From the NCBI GenBank assembly GCA_036337015.1, contig JAYZEZ010000007.1, forward strand, positions 571,644 to 635,643: a stretch of DNA of 64,000 bases, given 5' to 3'. This document shows positions 1-8,890 of the stretch, piece after piece (the stretch's first letter is position 1; each line of letters begins with the position of its first letter). The DNA comes from Casp-alpha2 sp036337015. GTDB lineage: Bacteria; Pseudomonadota; Alphaproteobacteria; Rhodospirillales; Casp-alpha2. The notes below the pieces were generated by a model. It made no database searches and was not told the origin of the DNA. It saw only the letters and a program-made list of their open reading frames with translations. The translations under genes were made by a program, and so were the position numbers.

Positions 1-259
1 ACCCTAGCTGTATTGGCCAGGGCTATAAAAGCTCCGACCTTTTAGCGTTCTTTTTATCGTGGACGCAAGCCGGCCGACCAAATCACCACGTAACTTTCGA
101 GAATAAAGCTCTTTCAAAATAGAAACGTCAAGTATTAAATGAACTACCATTACGTCTAAAGCCCAAAACAGATAGTCTTTATTTCCATTAGTATATTATA
201 TAGTTACAACATAGCCCATTTACAAAAATCTTAAAAAATACAATGCGAGGAAATTTTTT
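1..259. other. Left-edge stretch with no supported gene; tldD leader at its right end
   Basis: No recognisable coding sequence was found here. A 48-codon minus-strand frame (150 to 4) is open but has no recognisable homology and no clear ribosome binding site. A plus-strand frame open at the left edge closes near base 122 and is also unrecognised. The last 80 bases are very AT-rich and should contain the tldD promoter. A GAGGAAA Shine-Dalgarno sequence lies 6-7 bases before the tldD ATG. Confidence 0.4.
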
Positions 260-1690
260 ATGAATGAAATTAGTTCAACTGATGAATTGTTTTTTACACG
301 TGCTGGATTAGATAGAGCTCGTGTTCAAAATATAGTCGATAATTCCTTGTTGAAAACAGACGATGGTGAACTCTTTCTTGAATACACTCAAACTGAAGAA
401 ATTGTTTTTGATGATGGTCAGATTAAAAGTGCAGCTTTTGACACCTCACAAGGTTTCGGACTTCGCGCCATTTCAGGCGAAATCACAGGCTATTCCCAAG
501 CCTCAGAAATCAGCGAACCCGCTATAGAACGCGCAGGCAATACCGTTAAGTCAGTGTGCATCGGAAGGGGAGAAAATTTTACATCACCTCCTAAAACAAA
601 CAAAAACCTTTATCAAGAAGATAACCCATTGAATTTGGTGGAATTTGAAATAAAGGTGGATTTGATGACTAAGATAGATGCCTATGCCAGAAGCCAAGAT
701 GAACGGGTGGCACAAGTTACCGCCTCACTATCAGGTAATTGGCAGGCTGTAGAAATAATTCGAGCAGGAGGAGAAACGGCATCTGATATACGCCCTTTAG
801 TACGACTTAATATTTCTATAGTTGTTGAAAAAAGCGGTCGAATGGAAGCAGGTTCGTACGGCATTGGTGGGCGTGTTACATATGATCAGTTCTTCGAAGA
901 AAAAGCGTGGAAAGCTGCTGTTGATGAAGCAATACGCCAAGCTACGATAAATCTTGAATCAATACCAGCTCCTGCTGGTGAAATGCCAGTGGTTTTGGGA
1001 TCTGGTTGGCCTGGCATACTATTACATGAAGCTATCGGACATGGACTTGAGGGTGACTTCAACCGTAAAAAAACCTCAGCATTTGCCGGTCTTTTAGGAC
1101 AACAAATAGCTGCGCGTGGTGTAACTGTTGTTGATGATGGTACAATCGAAAACAGACGTGGATCGCTTACTATAGATGATGAGGGAACTCCCAGTGAAAA
1201 CACAGTTTTAATCGAAGATGGTATACTGGTAGGGTATATGCAAGACCGAATGAATGCGCGATTGATGGGAACAAATTGCACTGGCAATGGGCGAAGAGAA
1301 AGCTACGCACACGCGCCTATACCTAGGATGACTAATACATATATGCTTTCCGGTGATAAGGATCCAGCAGAAATTATCCAATCTACTAAAAATGGCATTT
1401 ATGCTGTAAGCTTTGGAGGCGGTCAGGTTGATATCACCTCTGGTAAATTTGTCTTTTCTTGCACCGAAGCATACCTCATTGAAAATGGAAAAATAGGTCC
1501 CCCCGTTAAAGGTGCAACTTTAATAGGAAACGGACCTGATGTATTAACACGTGTTTCTATGATTGGTAATGACTTGCAAATGGACCCCGGAATTGGAACT
1601 TGTGGGAAAGATGGTCAAGGCGTTCCAGTTGGCGTTGGTCAACCAACATTGAAAATAGAGAATCTAACTGTGGGCGGCACTGAAGTCTAA
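260..1690 (+). CDS. tldD: TldD metalloprotease (TldD/PmbA family)
   Basis: TldD works with TldE (PmbA) as a cytoplasmic zinc protease; in E. coli the pair processes peptides such as microcin B17 and the CcdA antitoxin. The family zinc motif HExxxH is present as HEAIGHG at residues 256-262, within the usual glycine-rich surroundings. The length of 476 aa is normal for the family. The ATG is preceded by a strong GAGGAAA sequence at good spacing. No pmbA gene is adjacent, so the partner must lie elsewhere. The gene converges on gshA, with only two bases between the stop codons and no visible terminator. Confidence 0.95.
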   Translation: MNEISSTDELFFTRAGLDRARVQNIVDNSLLKTDDGELFLEYTQTEEIVFDDGQIKSAAFDTSQGFGLRAISGEITGYSQASEISEPAIERAGNTVKSVCIGRGENFTSPPKTNKNLYQEDNPLNLVEFEIKVDLMTKIDAYARSQDERVAQVTASLSGNWQAVEIIRAGGETASDIRPLVRLNISIVVEKSGRMEAGSYGIGGRVTYDQFFEEKAWKAAVDEAIRQATINLESIPAPAGEMPVVLGSGWPGILLHEAIGHGLEGDFNRKKTSAFAGLLGQQIAARGVTVVDDGTIENRRGSLTIDDEGTPSENTVLIEDGILVGYMQDRMNARLMGTNCTGNGRRESYAHAPIPRMTNTYMLSGDKDPAEIIQSTKNGIYAVSFGGGQVDITSGKFVFSCTEAYLIENGKIGPPVKGATLIGNGPDVLTRVSMIGNDLQMDPGIGTCGKDGQGVPVGVGQPTLKIENLTVGGTEV

Positions 1691-1692
1691 AT

Positions 1693-3060
1693 TTAGTACG
1701 CATACTCTTTAAATATTGAATCAATGTTACCCTCCCAGCGTCCCTTATATGCCGCTAAAAGCTCATCGGCTGGAGTTAGACCAGAATGAACCGTTTGAAA
1801 AAGAGGTTTAATAAAGTGAGTTTCATCCATCCCAAGAGAATCGAAACATTTCCTATTAGTAAGGCCTTTATGCGAAATTTGTAAAGTTTCTAACGCTATT
1901 TCAAGGAATGTCCTATTCCGAAAGGAAGTTTTAAGGGCTAGCCTCGGCACTTCAGCTCTAAGATAACTTAACTCTCCAATAGACCAGTCCTTAACTAAAT
2001 CCCATGCAGCATCTCGCGCGGTTTCATCATAAAGCAATCCAATCCAAAAAGCAGGGAGTGCACAAAGCCTATTCCATGGCCCTCCATCAGTGCCACGCAT
2101 CTCTATATATTGCTTTAGACGAACTTCTGGAAAAGCTGTGCTAATATGGTTAACCCAATCTTGCAACAAAGGTTTTTCGTTAGGTAATCCAGGAAGATTT
2201 CCTTCCAAAAAATCTCGAAAAGACTGGCCTGAAACATCAATGTATTCTCCATTACGAATAACAAAATACATTGGCACGTCAAGGAGATAATCTACATACC
2301 GCTCAAATCCAAACCCTTCTTCAAAAACAAAAGGAAGCATGCCACTACGATCAGGATCTGTATCAGTCCAAATGTGACTTCGATAGGAAAGAAAGCCTGA
2401 CGGCTTTCCCTGTTTAAAAGGCGAATTTGCCCAAAGTGCCGTTGCCAACGGCTGTAGGGCTAGAGATATCCTAAACATTTTGACCATTTCAGCTTCCGAT
2501 GAAAAATCTAAATTAACCTGTACAGTGCAAGTAGACTGCATCATTTCAAGACCAAGCTGACCTTTTTGAGGCATGTATTTTTGCATAATCCTATATCGCC
2601 CTTTGGGCATCCACGGCATGTCTTTCGCTGTTAATTTAGGATGATAACCTAGTCCAATAAATCCAATGTCCAAATCTCGGGCAATGGCTTTAAGCTGTTG
2701 CAAATGACTAGAAACCTCATCACAAGTTTGATGAATATTTTCAAGTGGAGCCCCAGACAGTTCAATTTGTCCGGCAGGTTCTAGAGTTATATAACTACCA
2801 TCAGGTTTAGAAAGAGCTATTGGATTATCCCCTTCAAATATTGGGGACCAGCCAAATCGGGTTAATCTATCAAGAAGAGCGCGAACACCTGAAGGACCTT
2901 CATAATCTAAGGGGCTGTAGTCAAGTAAATGATAGCCAAACTTCTCATGTTCAGTACCCACCCTCCAATCTTTTTTTGACTTACAGCCTGCCTCTAGGTA
3001 CTCAATCAAATTTGTTTTATTTTCAATGGGCTTTTTTGCTAACTGTTTTTTAGAACTCAT
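1693..3060 (-). CDS. gshA: Glutamate-cysteine ligase, plant/proteobacterial type
   Basis: This enzyme makes gamma-glutamylcysteine from glutamate, cysteine and ATP, the first step of glutathione synthesis in the cytoplasm. The 455-aa protein shows the hallmark N-terminal RVGTEHEKFGY segment (residues 33-43) and a C-terminal MRGTDGGPWNR segment typical of the GCS2 family used by alphaproteobacteria and plants, not the E. coli type. It follows rsmE by 25 bases on the same strand and is probably cotranscribed with it; the rsmE-gshA pairing is common in alphaproteobacteria. gshB is not in the window. Confidence 0.93.
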   Translation of the reverse strand: MSSKKQLAKKPIENKTNLIEYLEAGCKSKKDWRVGTEHEKFGYHLLDYSPLDYEGPSGVRALLDRLTRFGWSPIFEGDNPIALSKPDGSYITLEPAGQIELSGAPLENIHQTCDEVSSHLQQLKAIARDLDIGFIGLGYHPKLTAKDMPWMPKGRYRIMQKYMPQKGQLGLEMMQSTCTVQVNLDFSSEAEMVKMFRISLALQPLATALWANSPFKQGKPSGFLSYRSHIWTDTDPDRSGMLPFVFEEGFGFERYVDYLLDVPMYFVIRNGEYIDVSGQSFRDFLEGNLPGLPNEKPLLQDWVNHISTAFPEVRLKQYIEMRGTDGGPWNRLCALPAFWIGLLYDETARDAAWDLVKDWSIGELSYLRAEVPRLALKTSFRNRTFLEIALETLQISHKGLTNRKCFDSLGMDETHFIKPLFQTVHSGLTPADELLAAYKGRWEGNIDSIFKEYAY

Positions 3061-3085
3061 AAACTAACCAATTCACGGATCAAGT

Positions 3086-3841
3086 CTAATTACTAATGCC
3101 AATGACAGCCTGCCAACAAGCAATGGCTGATAGTGCAGCTGTTTCGGCACGGAGAATGTGCGGCCCTAAATCTATGCTAACTACGAAATCCAGTTCTCTA
3201 AAAGTTGCAAGCTCACTAGCATCAAACCCTCCCTCAGGTCCGGTCAAAAAACCACATTCCACAAATAAGCCATTAGCCTCATCGCACAAGTCATCAAGGG
3301 CTTGGATAATAGGTTGGCCGGCACCACTTTCATCTAAAACAAATAGCCGTCTATCTCTAGGCCACCACTTGATAAAGGCCTCTAACGATTTTGGCAAAGC
3401 TATTTCAGGAATGGTCAAGCGGCGACATTGTTCCGAAGCTCCAATAGCATTCATTTGCAATCTTGAAATTTTAATTCGAGCAGAATTAGTGTTTTTTGTA
3501 AAAACTGGGCAAAAATACTGTGTACCTAATTCAGTTGCTTTTTCTATCATAAAATCTGTTCGCATTTTTTTAACTGGTGAAAAAGCCAGCCAAGGTCCTC
3601 GCCCTCTTGTCTGAGGACGAGTTTGATCTTTTACTGTAACTAAACAAGTTTTTTTATCAATTGACTTTATAATGCCACACCACTCGCCATCTTTTCCATT
3701 AAATAGAAAAATTCTATCTCCGGCTTCTAAACGCATGACATTAGATACATAATGAAATTGGGCAAAAGAAAGATTTATACAAGTCCCATTTTTAAGTGGC
3801 TTATCAACAAAAAGGCGAATATTTAAGCTTGATTGCGTCAT
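3086..3841 (-). CDS. rsmE: 16S rRNA m3U1498 methyltransferase RsmE
   Basis: RsmE methylates N3 of U1498 in 16S rRNA using S-adenosylmethionine. The SPOUT-type C-terminus is clear: TGPEGGF at about residues 200-206 and LGPHILRAETA at about 225-235, which form the trefoil-knot cofactor site. The N-terminal PUA-like region (residues 1-75) is also recognisable. The length of 251 aa is normal. It lies 67 bases downstream of a TPR-methyltransferase gene and 25 bases upstream of gshA, all in one direction. Confidence 0.94.
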   Translation of the reverse strand: MTQSSLNIRLFVDKPLKNGTCINLSFAQFHYVSNVMRLEAGDRIFLFNGKDGEWCGIIKSIDKKTCLVTVKDQTRPQTRGRGPWLAFSPVKKMRTDFMIEKATELGTQYFCPVFTKNTNSARIKISRLQMNAIGASEQCRRLTIPEIALPKSLEAFIKWWPRDRRLFVLDESGAGQPIIQALDDLCDEANGLFVECGFLTGPEGGFDASELATFRELDFVVSIDLGPHILRAETAALSAIACWQAVIGISN

Positions 3842-3908
3842 GTGAAAATCAATTATTAATAACGATTCTAATTAGGGAACATTTTGTTCTTGTGTTAAAA
3901 TATTTTAT

Positions 3909-6059
3909 TTAACTAGTTAAATTTTTCTGAGCCCAAAATACATACATTCCCTTGAATGATTCTGGATTTTTAAGCTCAAAATTATGCCAGCAATCTAGTG
4001 ACCTCAAGGCCTGTTCTTCTGGAAATAATTTGTGAAATCGCTGGGCAATATCAGGTGATGGAAGCTCAAATCCCAAGAAAGATAAATCCAAAGTGTTTAA
4101 AGCCTTTTCAATTTCAAGAAGTGTGTATCGGTGTTCTTGAGTATGAAATATCATATCTCTACAACCGCTCAAACTATAGAAGTCTACTGTATCAATAATA
4201 TACTTCATGTGATAATTCTTTTGCGCCAATTTTATAATTTCCTTCCTGCAGCGCCTAATATCATTTGCCGAATTTTTAAACCCATTTTCAGAAATATATG
4301 CTCGAGCTTTTTTAATGCTTTTGCGACCAATTTCACTATAAAGAGCGATCCTCATAAGCCCTCCAGGATAAAGAATTTTTTGTAGAACTCTCCAACCATC
4401 TAGTGGATTTTTCATGTGATGAAGAACCCCTGTACATTCGATAATTTTGAAACTTTGTCCTACGTCGGCAAGCTCTAAAATGTCTCCTTGGACATATTCT
4501 ATGTTTTCATAGCCTAATTCCTGAGACTTACGCATGGCATATGCGAGACTAGCACGGCTAAGGTCCAGGGCCATTATCCGGGCATCCAAGTATTTAGATG
4601 CAGCATTAAGAGACTGTTTTCCCGTCCCGCAACCAGCAATCAAAACTTCTGGTTTTCTAAAAAACTCAATGTTATCGCCCTTCAAAAAAATATTGTGGCC
4701 ATTAAGAATATCTTCGATAGGCTGGGAACAATCAGATAAGTCTACACGCATCCAAATAGGATATGGGTTTTCTTCATATTGCTGTAGTACAGCTTTAGAT
4801 ACAGAGTCCTTTATTGAAGTAAGGGCTGGAACTGAATTCCGAAAAGACCTCTCTTTCAATGGCTCGATCACTTGCTGGTTTATAACCTCTTCTACGACAT
4901 CTGGCCATTCGGTTCCTAACAATTGGTCGGCCCAAGAAATTGTATGCAATGGTCTGTAGGCAGCCACCATTAAAAGCCAGTCATGTGGTAATATGTTATT
5001 TTGTTCTATGATTACAGCAATGTTTTTATTTAAACTCTCTAAAAAAGCCGTTTCTTCGGGCGTTTCCTCGAAAAGATATTCATTGTTAAAACATAACTGT
5101 GCCAATGCAGATAAAAATTTTACGCAAGACAAGCAGTTAATTTTATTTATCACATTACCTAAAAGGCCCTTCCGGAGAACTTGCAATAAGTTTTCAACCT
5201 CTGGAACCGTAATAGGGCAAAGTACCATGATTTGGAGCAAAAGCGGAATTTGCGAAAAGGAATTACCTGCTTTTAAAAAGTCGGAATGGCATTTTAATTT
5301 ATCCAATTTATTAGCTTCCAGAACACCTGAAAATTCATTATCAAAGTTTAGTGCACTAAAAATTGACCTTACAAATGAACCTGGTGATACTGTTCGTTGT
5401 TTTAAAAGATTTAATAAATCATCATAAAGAAAATCATCTTTTTCAACAAAGGCCACGCGAGATAAACAGTTCGCCCAACAAGACCAATACACCCCCTGCT
5501 CTGGCTGCAACGTTGCAGCATTACGAAGATAAACGGATGCTTCCCCATAGTGCCCAATTTCAAGCAAGCTTGTACCAAGAGAGAAGTGAGCCTCAGGAAA
5601 TTCAGGACAAATACTCAAGGCTTTGCGATAATTCTTTTCTGCTTCAGAAAAACGTGCGGTAGCCTTTAGACAGTCGCCTAAAACTTTATAAGTCGCCGCA
5701 TCTTCACTCAGAGCTAGCACTTGACGAAATTGATTCTCAGCCCTTTCAACCAAACCAATTTTTAAGAAAATATCCCCTAAAAATTTTTGCGCATCCACAT
5801 CGTTAGGATTGTTTATCACTACTTTACTAATCAAATTTCCTGCTGTGTCAAAATCGTTAGTGGCAAATGCAACGCGTGCAAGAAGAGTATTTGCAGCAGC
5901 ATTATCTGGATCTAAATCAAGCACCTTATTTACAGAAGCTTTGGTTTTGGAATAATTAAGCTTACGAAAGTGGTGAACTGCTCGATCGTATTCTCGACTA
6001 ATTACTCTTTTGGCCTGCCTCGACAAAGGCCTAGCAAATTTATCAGAATCTAATCTCAT
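3909..6059 (-). CDS. TPR-repeat protein with C-terminal SAM-dependent methyltransferase domain
   Basis: A 716-aa two-part protein. Residues about 20-210 form consecutive tetratricopeptide repeats. The middle region (about 210-440) is helical and not recognised. Residues about 440-630 form a class I methyltransferase: motif I AGCGTGKQS starts near G476, the acidic ALDLSRAS follows, and a later VLHHMKNP segment resembles the Methyltransf_11/25 type. The substrate is unknown; TPR fusions often act on proteins or glycans. It lies divergent from a TPR-2-oxoglutarate oxygenase gene (188 bases between starts), so the two may be coregulated. There is no signal peptide, so a cytoplasmic location is expected. 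The start ATG has GGAATTAAG immediately upstream. Confidence 0.85.
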   Translation of the reverse strand: MRLDSDKFARPLSRQAKRVISREYDRAVHHFRKLNYSKTKASVNKVLDLDPDNAAANTLLARVAFATNDFDTAGNLISKVVINNPNDVDAQKFLGDIFLKIGLVERAENQFRQVLALSEDAATYKVLGDCLKATARFSEAEKNYRKALSICPEFPEAHFSLGTSLLEIGHYGEASVYLRNAATLQPEQGVYWSCWANCLSRVAFVEKDDFLYDDLLNLLKQRTVSPGSFVRSIFSALNFDNEFSGVLEANKLDKLKCHSDFLKAGNSFSQIPLLLQIMVLCPITVPEVENLLQVLRKGLLGNVINKINCLSCVKFLSALAQLCFNNEYLFEETPEETAFLESLNKNIAVIIEQNNILPHDWLLMVAAYRPLHTISWADQLLGTEWPDVVEEVINQQVIEPLKERSFRNSVPALTSIKDSVSKAVLQQYEENPYPIWMRVDLSDCSQPIEDILNGHNIFLKGDNIEFFRKPEVLIAGCGTGKQSLNAASKYLDARIMALDLSRASLAYAMRKSQELGYENIEYVQGDILELADVGQSFKIIECTGVLHHMKNPLDGWRVLQKILYPGGLMRIALYSEIGRKSIKKARAYISENGFKNSANDIRRCRKEIIKLAQKNYHMKYIIDTVDFYSLSGCRDMIFHTQEHRYTLLEIEKALNTLDLSFLGFELPSPDIAQRFHKLFPEEQALRSLDCWHNFELKNPESFKGMYVFWAQKNLTS

Positions 6060-6247
6060 CTTAATTCCATTAAAAATAAATATTTATTATTACCAATGGG
6101 AAGAGGTTTTATTTTAATCTTATATTTAATTTGCTACTCCCCATTATTCTCATCTAACACTAATTATAATTGAGGCTTTTTATAGTATAGGCATTTCTAT
6201 AATATAGTTTCATAGTTATTCAATTTTGTCTGAACGTACTATATCTA
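6060..6247. promoter_or_regulatory. Divergent intergenic region between two TPR enzymes
   Basis: These 188 bases must carry both promoters. They are strongly AT-rich and include a 14-bp palindrome AATAAATATTTATT at 6075-6088, which could arise by chance in such sequence. No confident operator or riboswitch is visible. Confidence 0.4.
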
Positions 6248-7747
6248 ATGGCAAAGCATAGAAAAAATCGAAAAAGCGCTGTGTCCAAACTTCAGTCCCA
6301 GAAAGATGAAATAACCCATGCGCTTCAAAGGGGCAAACAACAGCTCCAAGCCGGTCACTTGCTCGAAGCAAAAAATATTTATAGGCATATTTTAGAGACA
6401 GATCCTAATAATCCTATTGCATTAAGCATGATGGGACTTGTGGCTTGCAAAGATGGAGAACAAAAAATAGCTCTCGAATTTATGACTGAAGCTATAGAAA
6501 TTAAGCCTGAAATTGCAACATCACACGAAAACCTAGGTGTATTGCTGCTTGAAATGGGTGAAATAAATGATGCTATCATTAGCTTCAAAAATGCTCTCGC
6601 AATTCAACCTAACTTTGCCAGTGCTCACTTTAATTTAGGAAGTGCATTTCAAAAGTTAGGTCAGCAAAAAAATGCAATTGATAGTTTTCTTAAAAGCCTG
6701 AAACTCACTCCCGAACACTCACAAGCGAAAATTTATGCACAATTAGGATATGCCTTAAATTCACTTGGTGAAAAAAAAGAAGCACTAAAACATTTTAAAA
6801 AAAATTTAGAGCTTAATAGGTTAAAAAACTTTATTGATCCTAACGATATTTCTATACGCTTCATATCCAAACCAAAAATTAACCATGACATAGAACAATT
6901 CAAGTATTTAAATTCTTTAGGAAATAACTTTAAGCGTTTTGGAAAACTTGCTCAAATTTATGAGAACTTGCGTGAAGAAATTGATTGGTCTAGTGGGGAC
7001 GGCTTTCTTATTCCTCTCACCGAAAAACAACGGCTTATAATTAATGACAGCTATGGGCGCCCAATTCATATTAATGAAGCACCTGAATTGCCAGGGTCAA
7101 CTCTAAACACAAACCTTAATATCGAGAAAATTACGGAATCATATTTTAAAAACTCACCCGGGCTAAGCACCATCGACAACTTATTGACCCCCAGCGCCCT
7201 ATCAGCACTAAGACAATTTTTATTGGAGAGTACTATATGGTTTCACGTTAAAAAAAATGGATATGTTGGAACTTATATGCAGGATGGAATGGCTTGCCCA
7301 CTACTCCTTCAGATTGCAGAAGATATACGTCAAACTTTTTCTCCCATTATTAAAGGACGACCCCTTAAACAATTTTGGGCTTATAAATACGGCTCTACTG
7401 AAAAAGGCATAAACATTCATGCCGATGACGCATATGTCAATTTAAACTTTTGGGTTTCTCTTGATTCAGCAAATTTGAAGCCAAACCACGGGGGACTTGT
7501 AGTTTATATGGTGGAAGCACCAGATGACTGGTCACATAACGTTTATTATACCGGTGATAACACGGATCACATTTATGAGTATTTAAATCAACACGAAGAT
7601 AACCGGCAGATCGTTCCACATAGGGAAAATCGTGGTGTGATTTTTAATTCTGACTTGTTTCACGAAACCGACATTATTGACTTCAAATCCGGTTACGAAA
7701 ATCACCGAATTAGCGTTACAATGCTTTACGGAAACCGTGGAGACTGA
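6248..7747 (+). CDS. TPR-repeat protein with C-terminal 2-oxoglutarate/Fe(II) oxygenase domain
   Basis: A 499-aa protein. Residues 1-30 are basic, and residues about 25-200 contain four to five TPR repeats. The C-terminal 200 residues look like a putative 2OG-Fe(II) oxygenase: iron ligands H391 and D393 (HADD), the distal H472 (FHETD) and R487 (HRISV), which would bind 2-oxoglutarate. Such enzymes hydroxylate proteins or small molecules; the substrate here is unknown. The divergent neighbour is a TPR-methyltransferase, suggesting a shared modification pathway. A hairpin overlaps and follows the stop codon. Confidence 0.82.
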   Translation: MAKHRKNRKSAVSKLQSQKDEITHALQRGKQQLQAGHLLEAKNIYRHILETDPNNPIALSMMGLVACKDGEQKIALEFMTEAIEIKPEIATSHENLGVLLLEMGEINDAIISFKNALAIQPNFASAHFNLGSAFQKLGQQKNAIDSFLKSLKLTPEHSQAKIYAQLGYALNSLGEKKEALKHFKKNLELNRLKNFIDPNDISIRFISKPKINHDIEQFKYLNSLGNNFKRFGKLAQIYENLREEIDWSSGDGFLIPLTEKQRLIINDSYGRPIHINEAPELPGSTLNTNLNIEKITESYFKNSPGLSTIDNLLTPSALSALRQFLLESTIWFHVKKNGYVGTYMQDGMACPLLLQIAEDIRQTFSPIIKGRPLKQFWAYKYGSTEKGINIHADDAYVNLNFWVSLDSANLKPNHGGLVVYMVEAPDDWSHNVYYTGDNTDHIYEYLNQHEDNRQIVPHRENRGVIFNSDLFHETDIIDFKSGYENHRISVTMLYGNRGD

Positions 7748-7784
7748 TGGCTCTTAAAGCCATCTATTGAAGTTGGCCTTTTTT
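7746..7784 (+). terminator. Probable terminator after the TPR-oxygenase gene
   Basis: A perfect 7-bp stem GATGGCT/AGCCATC (7746-7752 and 7758-7764) with a five-base loop begins at the stop codon. A run of seven T follows at 7778-7784. The gap between stem and T-run is longer than ideal, so efficiency is uncertain. Confidence 0.45.
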
Positions 7785-7888
7785 TCGTTTTATAGATTTA
7801 AAATTGTTTTATATAATCAAAAGTAATTAATAGGAATCTGAGGACTAAAATAATTTTAGATTACGAAATCTATTTATTTTTTTAAATT

Positions 7889-8809
7889 ATGACCAATAAA
7901 TCCTATAACTCCCCAGCGGATTTTTCTGAAAAAAAATGGATTAATGGTTTTATCTGTAAAAATATCAAACCTTACATACACCTAGCTCGTTTAGATAAGC
8001 CTATCGGAACCTGGTTACTAGTACTGCCATGTTGGTGGAGTGTTTCATTGGCATCCCCAACATGGCCAGACTTAAAACTTATGTTTCTTTTTGCAATAGG
8101 CGCTATAGCTATGAGAGGGGCTGGATGTGTTATTAATGATATCATAGATCGCAAATTTGATGCGCATGTGGCACGAACTTCTAATCGGCCTATAGCTAGT
8201 GGTAAAATAAGTGTTTTTAGAGCACTTGTTTTCCTTGGTTTGCTTTTAGGTTCTGGATTGATCGTATTACTTCAATTCAATAACTTTTCTATAATCTTAG
8301 GGGTATCCTCACTTATATTAATAGTTCTTTATCCGTTTATGAAAAGATTCACTTACTGGCCACAATTATTTCTTGGATTTACTTTTAATTGGGGAGCCTT
8401 ACTTGGCTGGGCAGCAGTAACAGAAAATATTTCCACTTCAGCATTTGTTCTTTATTTAGCGGGGATTTTTTGGACATTAGGGTACGACACAATCTACGCC
8501 CATCAAGATAAAAAAGATGATATTTTAATTGGTGTTAAATCAACGGCCCTTAAATTTGGTGAATCAACTTCCAAATGGTTATTTGGATTTTATACAACGA
8601 GTATTATGTTATTGCTAATAGCAGGTTTTATTGTTGATATTTATTGGCCTTTCTATTTAAGTCTTTTATTTGGAAGCCTACACCTAGCCTGGCAAGTCAA
8701 AAGTATAGATATTTCAGATCCAAAAAATTGTTTAACCAGGTTCCAATCTAATCGAAATTTTGGACTTATTGTTTTGATTGGAATTATCCTAGCAAAAACT
8801 AGTGGCTAA
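7889..8809 (+). CDS. ubiA: 4-hydroxybenzoate polyprenyltransferase UbiA
   Basis: UbiA attaches a polyprenyl chain to 4-hydroxybenzoate in ubiquinone synthesis, within the inner membrane. The first aspartate-rich motif is NDIIDRKFD (residues 83-91), and the second lies in YAHQDKKDD at about residues 201-210. Seven to nine hydrophobic segments span the 306 aa, as usual. The start region is preceded by an AT-rich leader with no strong Shine-Dalgarno sequence. ubiD (10895) is 2 kb downstream on the same strand, separated by an HD-GYP gene, so both membrane-quinone steps are nearby. Confidence 0.94.
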   Translation: MTNKSYNSPADFSEKKWINGFICKNIKPYIHLARLDKPIGTWLLVLPCWWSVSLASPTWPDLKLMFLFAIGAIAMRGAGCVINDIIDRKFDAHVARTSNRPIASGKISVFRALVFLGLLLGSGLIVLLQFNNFSIILGVSSLILIVLYPFMKRFTYWPQLFLGFTFNWGALLGWAAVTENISTSAFVLYLAGIFWTLGYDTIYAHQDKKDDILIGVKSTALKFGESTSKWLFGFYTTSIMLLLIAGFIVDIYWPFYLSLLFGSLHLAWQVKSIDISDPKNCLTRFQSNRNFGLIVLIGIILAKTSG

Positions 8810-8890
8810 TTTAAACACAAGAGCCCAAACTGATTGCAATATTTAAAACATAATTATTGAAACACTAGCGGCTCACTAAAAATTACTAAT

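Noticed and set aside
4..150. 48-codon minus-strand frame at the left edge
   Set aside because: No recognised homology, no ribosome binding site, and length is common by chance; also near the truncated edge.
886..1287. 133-aa minus-strand frame inside tldD
   Set aside because: Shadow of tldD in the opposite strand; the tldD frame has family motifs.
6075..6088. 14-bp AT-only palindrome AATAAATATTTATT
   Set aside because: Expected by chance in such AT-rich DNA; no second copy seen.
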